A stretch of 13,422 bases of DNA from positions 1 through 13,422 of the forward strand of contig CBHWET010000109.1 of the NCBI GenBank assembly GCA_966112985.1, written 5' to 3'. The stretch is from CBHWET01 sp966112985. Its GTDB lineage: Bacteria; Verrucomicrobiota; Verrucomicrobiia; Limisphaerales; JACDHS01. How positions within the stretch are numbered: position 1 is the stretch's first letter; each line of letters starts with the position of its first letter. A program made the translations under genes and the position numbers. The notes below the pieces were generated by a model. That model did no database searches. It was not told the origin of the DNA and saw only the letters and a program-made list of their open reading frames with translations. This document shows positions 7,077 to 13,422 of the stretch, piece by piece.

Positions 7077-8531
7077 ATGCAAAGCATTCTGCGCATCCTC
7101 TGCTGCATTGTCGTGTTTGGTTCTCTGCAGGTTTTAAACGCAGCGTCCCGCTTGCCGGATATCGTCATCATCTTTACCGATGACCAGGGGTATGCGGACG
7201 TCGGCGTCTTTGGCGCGAAAGGATTTGAAACACCGAACCTCGATCGCATGGCGCGCGAGGGAACGAAGTTCAGCAACTTCCACGTATCGCAGCCTGTGTG
7301 CTCAGCGTCACGGTCGTCATTGCTGACGGGTTGTTACGCGAATCGCATTGGAATTCACGGGGCGCTCGGGCCTTCTGCGCGGCATGGGATTAATGCCACC
7401 GAGGTGACCATCCCTGAACTGCTTAAGCAAAAAGGTTATGTTACGGGCATGGCCGGAAAATGGCATCTCGGCCATTACCCCGAATTTCTTCCGACGCGCC
7501 ATGGCTTCGACGAATACTTCGGAATTCCTTACTCAAACGATATGTGGCCATTTCATCCCGAGGCAAAGCGCGGCACATATCCGGATTTGCCTCTGCTCGA
7601 AGGCGAACGTGTCATGAAAGCCGCCGTAACAGCCAACGATCAGGAACATTTTACCCAGTGGTTTACGCAACGCGCCGTAAAGTTCATCGAAACGAACAAA
7701 GACAGACCGTTTTTCTTTTACCTCGCGCATCCGAAGCCGCACGTCCCGCTTTATGTAGGCGATAAGTTCAAAGGAAAATCGAAACGCGGCTTGTACGGTG
7801 ATGTCATCATGGAAATCGATTGGTCGGTTGGCGAAGTGCTCAATGCGTTGAAGAAAAATGGAATCGATAAGGAAACGCTGGTGATTTTCGCGTCTGACAA
7901 CGGCCCATGGTTGAGTTATGGAGACCATGCGGGCTCTGCAGAACCATTGCGCGAAGGAAAGGCAACGTGCTTCGAAGGCGGGACGCGCACGCCATGTATC
8001 ATGCGCTGGCCTGGAAAAATTCCTGCCGGAAAGATAAACGACTCAATGTTGATGACGATTGATTTACTTCCGACGATCGCAAAGTTGGTGGATGCACAAC
8101 TGCCGGCGAACAAGATTGACGGGTTGAATATCTGGCCGATTCTCGCGGGCGAAAAGGGCGCGAAGAACCCCCACGATGCGTACTATTATTACTACGACGG
8201 GGGCGCACTCCAGGCTCTTACGAGCGGCGATGGGCGGTGGAAGTTGCAGTTCTCTCATACTTATCCAACGCTCGCCGGCCGTCCTGGTGGAACCGGCGGC
8301 AAGCCGGTTAAATATAGCCGGGCCGAAATTACCCAGACCGAATTGTATGACTTGCGCGCCGATATTTCTGAGAAGACGAACGTCGCTGCTGCACATCCCG
8401 ACGTCGTGAAACAATTGCAAACGCTTGCGGAAGGCATTCGGGCGGAGCTCGGGGACAAGTTAACGGGACAAGAGGGGACCGGTGTCCGTCCGCCGGGAAA
8501 ATTGCCAGAAGCAGGTAAAAACGTTCAGTGA
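7077..8531 (+). CDS. Secreted arylsulfatase A-type sulfatase (formylglycine-dependent)
   Basis: Exported sulfatase that removes sulfate esters from an unknown, probably polysaccharide, substrate. It has 484 residues. Residues 1-23 are a signal peptide (MQSILRILCCIVVFGSLQVLNA). Residues 28-42 (DIVIIFTDDQGYADV) carry metal ligands D35 and D36. C75 in C-S-A-S-R, followed by SSLLTG, is the cysteine converted to formylglycine. K128 and H130 lie in GKWHLG, H222 in PKPHVPL, D273-N274 in ASDNGPW, and K295 in EGKATCFEGG. All active-site positions are present, so it should be active if a formylglycine maturase exists elsewhere in the genome. The C-terminal subdomain ends with the T-E-L-Y-D-L motif at 421-426 and a Gly/Pro-rich tail. 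An in-frame TAA at 7065-7067 fixes the start; no good Shine-Dalgarno sequence is seen. It belongs to a different sulfatase branch from the gene at 2429-3715. Confidence 0.94.
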   Translation: MQSILRILCCIVVFGSLQVLNAASRLPDIVIIFTDDQGYADVGVFGAKGFETPNLDRMAREGTKFSNFHVSQPVCSASRSSLLTGCYANRIGIHGALGPSARHGINATEVTIPELLKQKGYVTGMAGKWHLGHYPEFLPTRHGFDEYFGIPYSNDMWPFHPEAKRGTYPDLPLLEGERVMKAAVTANDQEHFTQWFTQRAVKFIETNKDRPFFFYLAHPKPHVPLYVGDKFKGKSKRGLYGDVIMEIDWSVGEVLNALKKNGIDKETLVIFASDNGPWLSYGDHAGSAEPLREGKATCFEGGTRTPCIMRWPGKIPAGKINDSMLMTIDLLPTIAKLVDAQLPANKIDGLNIWPILAGEKGAKNPHDAYYYYYDGGALQALTSGDGRWKLQFSHTYPTLAGRPGGTGGKPVKYSRAEITQTELYDLRADISEKTNVAAAHPDVVKQLQTLAEGIRAELGDKLTGQEGTGVRPPGKLPEAGKNVQ

Positions 8532-8798
8532 CCAACTTGCCGGTTAATCCGCTCTCGTTCTTCGATTTCCGCATGATACTAGTCAATGAACGCATTGGGA
8601 GAATCGACACTATGCTAGGATTTAGATGTCCTTCCTTGTCAGGCTTCTTCGCGTGAGCAGGCTATCGATGGATGGCGGTGTTCGCCTCGAGCTACCATAG
8701 CTTAATGTGTCATGGTTGTTGGTTTTTTCGTTCTTAAAATGCCTTGCCTTGCTACCTGAATGATTTGTTAAGATTGACGTTCGTATCCGTAACCCCAG
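8532..8798. promoter_or_regulatory. Intergenic region upstream of the S8 peptidase; promoter position uncertain
   Basis: There is no clear gene, RNA or strong terminator in these 267 bases. TAAGAT at 8769-8774 could be a -10 box 25 bases before the peptidase start, but the only TTG-type -35 candidates lie at poor spacing (14 or 19 bases). A T-rich run near 8725-8731 lacks a stable stem before it, so I do not call a terminator. Confidence 0.3.
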
Positions 8799-11700
8799 AT
8801 GAAGGTCGCCTGTTTTTCAACCAAATGGCTTTTCGCTGCCGTGGTGGTGGCAATTACCCTACCGCTTTCCGCCAAACACAGTCCTCCACCTAAACCGGCA
8901 GTCGCGCCACATATCAGCCGGCATTATCCCGGTGATAAAAACAACGACGGAATCGATGACGATCTCAAACAAAAAGCCGATAACGCGCGCACCGAAAACG
9001 AGCGGAAGCAGATGGTGCCCGTTGAGGTGATCTTCACGGAGCAGGTCACGCAGCAGCAGTTGGATGCATTCGAAGACGGCGGGGGAGAGATCGATCACGT
9101 TTACCAGACCATCTCTTACGGATGGAACGGACGTTGTCCATTGGGACTCGTCCATCGAATTCCAAAGTTGTTGGGCGCTTCGATGGTTCTCATTGAAGAG
9201 GCGAAAGAAATTCACCTGAATCTGATCAATGCTACACAAACGGGTCGTGTGCGCCCCGTCTGGGCCAATAGTTTTAGCGGCGGTTACAGCGGTTCAACCA
9301 ATATCACTATCGGTATCATCGACACGGGTGTCGACGACACGCATACCGACCTGACCGGTCGACGGGTTTTTTGGAAAGACTACGGTAACTCGGCCAATAC
9401 CACCCCGCTGGACTATCATGGCCACGGCACGCATGTCGCGGGAATAGCACTGGGCACAGGTGCTGCGGGAGGAACCAGTGCGTCCCCGTTTAATTTTAGT
9501 CTGTGGAATACCCTCAGTGGCGCCAGCAGCGGACAGTTTTATTCGCCGACAATCATTTTGCCGTCTTCCAGTTTGACCTGGTATGTGGGCGGCATATGGA
9601 GTGGTGGCGGGCAGACGACGTTGTATGAGCTATATCGCGGTGCTGGTAACAGCGGTGGTTTTACCGTGCAAGCCAGCAGTTTCGGAGGTTCTCCGTTGAC
9701 GCTCAGTTCATCTTTCACGCCCTCGTCCAGCTCTGTTTACTGTCCAACCGTCGTGCAATCGAGCACCGCTAATGGCGTGACAGATTACGTCGTGACTAAC
9801 TCGATTGTGAATTACCCCGGTGTCGGGGACGGCTTCGCAAAGTTCCGTGGTGTTGCGCCGTTATGTAAGATTGCTGCGGCGCGAGTAGCCACCGGCACAG
9901 GTTCGGGGCTCAATTCTTCATACTGCAACTCTGCCCTCGACGACATGACGACGGGCCGGATCACAAACAAGATCAAGGTTATCAATTGCAGCTTTGGTTC
10001 CTCAGGTTCTCCGGGGATCAACGTCGTCCAGCGCCAATACGTAAATAATGCTGTCGGCAATGGGATCGTAGTCGTCGTTGCGGCAGGAAACGATGGAACG
10101 GGTGCAACGGCTTCCGCCCGTGAAATTGATGATCCCGGGCGCGCCGCATTGGCGATTACCGTCGCAGCCGAGAATGCTATTCATCAAGTGACGGATTACA
10201 GCAGCCAGGGCTTCACCTCGCCGGGATCAACGGTAGGCATCGAAGAAGATTATAAACCGGATTTGATGGCGCCCGGCGGATCGAAATATTACGGCGGCAT
10301 TTTCTCCGCCGATAGCAACACGCAAGACGGCAATCTCGCCGACGCTACACCGAACGATTACACCCCTGATGTTGGCACATCCATGGCCGCTCCATTTGTG
10401 TCGGGCTGCGCTGCGCTGGTGATTAACGCATTGGAACAAAATGGGCGCGCATGGGACTTCAATTCGAAACAAGATCCGATTTACGTGAAAATGTTGCTCA
10501 GCGCCACGGCGACCGAATGCAACGGCAACCGTGAATCGAGCGTTAATAATCCAACGTTGCAGCGCGCCGGAACAGATGGAACCGGTTTTCCAGCTGGAAA
10601 AGATCAATACGAAGGTTACGGGGTCATCAATCCTGATGCAGCCATTGAAGCAGCGACTCTTTCTTTTACCGAAAACACGACGCTCACGAACGTTTTCTCC
10701 GGTGGAACTTCTGACCGCCGTGCGTGGGCGCGTAAGTTCACGTTGAACGGTGGCGAAACCGTTACTTTAAACCTGACGAATCCCGCAACTGGCGATTTTG
10801 ATCTGTATCTATACAGCGCAACGCCGGGAACGTTTGGTCAACCGATCCTTCTAGCTTCCAGCACAACGGCAGTCTCCGGCGGGACGGAAACGGTTTCTTA
10901 CACCGCATCTTCGAACTTCGTGGCGTTTGTCGTTGTTAAGCGTGTGTCCGGTTCAGGAACCTTCACTGTCCGCATGACGCCGAATTCGAATGATAACTTT
11001 GCGAATGCGTGGACATTGACCGGAGCGTCGGGGGCCGGCTCTGGAAATAACGTCGGTTACTCAACTGAAGCGGGCGAACCTACCTTCGGCTCCACTGGAG
11101 AACGCAAAACCGCATGGTATTCGTGGACGGCGCCTGTAAGCGGCACTGCCCGATTTACCGTTAATAACGGGCATATTTTCCAGATGTATGAAGGATCGAC
11201 GGTCTCAACGTTGCACGAATCGGGCGCCACTATTCTTGTCGCTGGCGATATCAATACGCTGAGTTACTACGTCGCTGCCGGAAACGTTTATCGAATTGCG
11301 GTCGACAGCATGACATTCCAATCGGGAGCGTTTTCGATCACCTACGTTTACGATTCGATCCAGACGGCGTCCTTTACAAATTCTCAAACGATTATCACTC
11401 CCGACGGTCATGTAGCGACTCCATATCCGTCTACCGTCACCGTGCCGACCCTCAGTGGGATCCTGACAAAAGCTACCGTCACGTTGAACAATTTCAGCAA
11501 TCTCGTCGCAGGGAATATCGACATCATCCTGGTGAACCCGAGCGGAACGGCGACGTATCTGATGTCTGACTGTGGGGTTGTCGGGCCGATGAGCGAAGCG
11601 GTGACTTTGACGTTCGACGATAGCGCTGCCAGTTCGCTCAGCACCGCCATTCCAACCACCGGCACGTACAAGCCGACCAATCTCGGCGGCGGCGATAGCT

Positions 11701-13422
11701 TTCCTTCGCCAGCGCCGTCGGGAACTTATTACACCAACCTCTCCGTATTTAATTCTCAAAGCGTGGGCGGAACGTGGTCGCTCTATGTCTACAACGATGG
11801 CGAACAAAGTTCAGGCGCTGGCGGTGCGACTCTTGGTTGGACTCTGTCGCTCACAATGGATCAGGCGCCGATCTTTTATGATTTCTCAAGTTCAACGATG
11901 ACCTTTACGGAGAATGGTGCTGCGACGCAGTTGGTCACCGGCGGTTTCATCAGTGATCCTGACAGTCCGGATTTTAATGGCGGAAGCGTGACGGTGAAGT
12001 TTACTTCGAATGGCGCGGCAGAGGACCGACTCGTGGTGCTCGACCAGGGAACAGGAGCAAATCAGGTTGGCGCACAGGGAGGCGTTCTTTCATACAGCGG
12101 CGTGAACATTGGGAACTACACAGGCGGGACGAGCGGGGCATCGCCGTTGATCGTCAACTTTACGAACACGCAGGCGACGATTGGTGCGGTAGAAAAGGTG
12201 ATGATGCGTCTTGCCTACACTAACGTTTCCGACACGCCATCCACTCTCACCCGTGGATTGATGATCACGATCAACGATGGTGACGGTGGAACCAATGCTG
12301 TGACGAGGAGCATCAATGTCACCGCTGTAAACGATGCGCCAATTCTTACGTCGATCAGTACGCTGACGAACGGGGTTGAGGATACTCCATATACAATCAC
12401 TTACGCGAACCTCCGTGCTGCTGCTTCGGCGTCCGACCCCGAAGGCAGTGCGCTCTCTTTCCGCGTTGAGAGTTATACGGGAACGCTCACCAAGAATTCC
12501 ACAAACGTCGTCGTGGGAAGTACGCTGCTGAGCACAAACGAAACCTGGACCTGGACGCCTCCCACGAATGTTAACGGTGCCACTGTTATGGCAGTAACCG
12601 TAACGGCGTGGGACGGTTCAGCGGCTTCGACGAATTCCGTTGCGGTGAATGTCAACGTTGCGTCGGTAAATGACGTGCCTGTTGTTGCGAACGCTGTGAC
12701 GAATCAAATTGGAACGTACGGCAGCGCCTTCAACCTCACATTTCCGACCAATACTTTCAACGACGTGGACGGCGGCTCGTTAACTTACACCGCGACGGGA
12801 CTTCCTAGTGGAATCACGCTCAATGGCGGAACGCGCACTTTCAGTGGCACGCCGACGCAATCGGGGAGTTACAACATCAACCTCATCGCCACCGACTCCG
12901 CGTCCGCCGCGGCAACGAACGCCTTCTCATTGAGCATCAGCAAGGCATCGCTCACGGCCACGGCGAACAGCGCGACGCGCTCGTATGGACAAACGAATCC
13001 GGCTTTCAGTGGCTCTCTCTCCGGTATCGTCAATAACGATAACATCACATTGAATCCGACGTGTTCAGCCACGACCAACAGTGCGCCGGGAACGTACGCC
13101 ATTAATGCTGCTCTGAACGATCCGAGTAATCGCCTGACAAATTACAACACAACGCTTACCGGCAACACGTTGACTGTGACGAAAGCTTCATTGTCCGTCA
13201 CTGCCAGCGCGTTCTCGCGTCAGTACGGGCTAACCAATCCCGCCTTGACCGCGACCTATTCCGGTTTCGTAAATAACCAAACACTGGCGACCAGCGACGT
13301 CGCCGGTTCGCCGTCTTTGACCACATCGGCGACTACGAATAGTGCAGTCGGAACGTATGCGATCGATATTTCTGCCGGTTCACTGACAAGTACCAATTAC
13401 AGTTTCACACTGAACAGCAACA
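8799..13422 (+). CDS. Large secreted subtilisin-like (S8) serine peptidase with multidomain C-terminal extension, 3' end outside window
   Basis: Secreted endopeptidase, at least 1541 residues; the frame is open from the ATG at 8799 to the window end. An in-frame TAA at 8790-8792 fixes the start. Signal peptide 1-25. An Asp-rich loop (DKNNDGIDDDL, 46-56) probably binds calcium. Propeptide to about 150. The catalytic triad is D175 (GIIDTGVD), H209 (HGHGTHVAG) and S528 (GTSMAAP), with oxyanion N431 (AAGND). A beta-rich insertion of about 120 residues (222-345) lies between the His motif and the FRGVAP strand. After the catalytic domain come a PPC-like domain (621-728), a second PPC-like domain beginning NDNFANAWTLTG (729-850), a P-domain-like region (868-1018), two cadherin-like modules ending NDAP and NDVP (1023-1294), an Ig-like module (1295-1380), and two 80-residue MBG-like repeats (from 1382 and 1462). 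The tail suggests a cell-surface or matrix-attached enzyme; the anchoring signal would lie past the window. Confidence 0.94.
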   Translation, partial: MKVACFSTKWLFAAVVVAITLPLSAKHSPPPKPAVAPHISRHYPGDKNNDGIDDDLKQKADNARTENERKQMVPVEVIFTEQVTQQQLDAFEDGGGEIDHVYQTISYGWNGRCPLGLVHRIPKLLGASMVLIEEAKEIHLNLINATQTGRVRPVWANSFSGGYSGSTNITIGIIDTGVDDTHTDLTGRRVFWKDYGNSANTTPLDYHGHGTHVAGIALGTGAAGGTSASPFNFSLWNTLSGASSGQFYSPTIILPSSSLTWYVGGIWSGGGQTTLYELYRGAGNSGGFTVQASSFGGSPLTLSSSFTPSSSSVYCPTVVQSSTANGVTDYVVTNSIVNYPGVGDGFAKFRGVAPLCKIAAARVATGTGSGLNSSYCNSALDDMTTGRITNKIKVINCSFGSSGSPGINVVQRQYVNNAVGNGIVVVVAAGNDGTGATASAREIDDPGRAALAITVAAENAIHQVTDYSSQGFTSPGSTVGIEEDYKPDLMAPGGSKYYGGIFSADSNTQDGNLADATPNDYTPDVGTSMAAPFVSGCAALVINALEQNGRAWDFNSKQDPIYVKMLLSATATECNGNRESSVNNPTLQRAGTDGTGFPAGKDQYEGYGVINPDAAIEAATLSFTENTTLTNVFSGGTSDRRAWARKFTLNGGETVTLNLTNPATGDFDLYLYSATPGTFGQPILLASSTTAVSGGTETVSYTASSNFVAFVVVKRVSGSGTFTVRMTPNSNDNFANAWTLTGASGAGSGNNVGYSTEAGEPTFGSTGERKTAWYSWTAPVSGTARFTVNNGHIFQMYEGSTVSTLHESGATILVAGDINTLSYYVAAGNVYRIAVDSMTFQSGAFSITYVYDSIQTASFTNSQTIITPDGHVATPYPSTVTVPTLSGILTKATVTLNNFSNLVAGNIDIILVNPSGTATYLMSDCGVVGPMSEAVTLTFDDSAASSLSTAIPTTGTYKPTNLGGGDSFPSPAPSGTYYTNLSVFNSQSVGGTWSLYVYNDGEQSSGAGGATLGWTLSLTMDQAPIFYDFSSSTMTFTENGAATQLVTGGFISDPDSPDFNGGSVTVKFTSNGAAEDRLVVLDQGTGANQVGAQGGVLSYSGVNIGNYTGGTSGASPLIVNFTNTQATIGAVEKVMMRLAYTNVSDTPSTLTRGLMITINDGDGGTNAVTRSINVTAVNDAPILTSISTLTNGVEDTPYTITYANLRAAASASDPEGSALSFRVESYTGTLTKNSTNVVVGSTLLSTNETWTWTPPTNVNGATVMAVTVTAWDGSAASTNSVAVNVNVASVNDVPVVANAVTNQIGTYGSAFNLTFPTNTFNDVDGGSLTYTATGLPSGITLNGGTRTFSGTPTQSGSYNINLIATDSASAAATNAFSLSISKASLTATANSATRSYGQTNPAFSGSLSGIVNNDNITLNPTCSATTNSAPGTYAINAALNDPSNRLTNYNTTLTGNTLTVTKASLSVTASAFSRQYGLTNPALTATYSGFVNNQTLATSDVAGSPSLTTSATTNSAVGTYAIDISAGSLTSTNYSFTLNSN
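12942..13422 (+). repeat. Tandem MBG-like protein repeats, period 80 codons, running off the window
   Basis: Two copies start at 12942 (KASLTATANSATRSYGQTNP) and 13182 (KASLSVTASAFSRQYGLTNP), exactly 240 bases apart. Each later contains N-S-A-x-G-T-Y-A-I, followed by an N-Y-x-x-T/F-T/S segment near its end. The DNA of the copies has diverged, so this is an old protein-level duplication rather than a recent tandem array. The second copy reaches the window end, so more copies may follow. Confidence 0.85.

Noticed and set aside
8626..8700. 24-codon open frame (MSFLVRLLRVSRLSMDGGVR...) with AGGA five bases upstream
   Set aside because: A chance frame of this size is expected in a 267-base gap, and nothing else (terminator, partner gene, repeat) supports it. 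Conservation in relatives would be needed.
8680..8731. Possible terminator after the second sulfatase (small hairpins plus TTTTTT)
   Set aside because: The stems are only four base pairs (for example GGCG/CGCC, AGCT/AGCT) and do not adjoin the T run.
8769..8774. TAAGAT as a -10 promoter box for the S8 peptidase
   Set aside because: No -35 element at acceptable spacing; one six-base match is not enough.
11205..11807. 200-codon open frame on the minus strand inside the S8 peptidase gene
   Set aside because: It is antisense to a continuous coding sequence with recognised domains. Its Arg/His/Ile-rich product looks like reverse-strand translation of the Thr/Ser/Asn-rich codons.

Overview
The window holds seven protein-coding genes or gene remnants and one clear transcription terminator. 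I see no tRNA, rRNA, CRISPR array or insertion sequence. The contents suggest a member of the PVC group, most likely Verrucomicrobiota: two secreted formylglycine-type sulfatases, a giant secreted subtilisin with PPC-like, P-domain-like, cadherin-like and MBG-like modules, and several genes without a convincing Shine-Dalgarno sequence. This placement is inference from gene style; there is no rRNA or marker tree here.

Layout. (1) 1-1316 (+) is an inner-membrane platform protein of the type IV pilus/type II secretion family (PilC/GspF). The window opens on the second base of its probable start codon. A strong hairpin-plus-T terminator follows at 1334-1370. (2) 1535-2275 (+) is an unrecognised secreted protein. 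(3) 2284-3715 (-) converges on it with only 8 bases between the stops. It is an iduronate-2-sulfatase-like sulfatase whose last 52 residues are cut off by a one-base surplus in a four-base homopolymer. (4) 3848-4588 (+) is divergent from the sulfatase and encodes a small unrecognised protein with an N-terminal membrane anchor. (5) 4711-7041 (+) is ribonuclease R. (6) 7077-8531 (+), 35 bases downstream and probably co-transcribed, is a second sulfatase of the arylsulfatase A type with an intact active site. (7) 8799 to the window end (+) is a secreted S8 serine peptidase. It is open throughout (1541 codons) and continues beyond the window.

How they fit together. The two sulfatases and the S8 peptidase are exported degradative enzymes, consistent with a life on sulfated polysaccharides and protein. 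The sulfatases need a formylglycine-generating or anSME maturase encoded elsewhere. The PilC/GspF protein belongs to a pilus or secretion locus lying mostly upstream. RNase R is housekeeping. I see no defence system, phage or coherent new multi-gene system. The points most worth checking are the frameshifted sulfatase with its altered active-site histidine, and the S8 peptidase with a roughly 120-residue insertion inside its catalytic domain and a long repeat-bearing tail.
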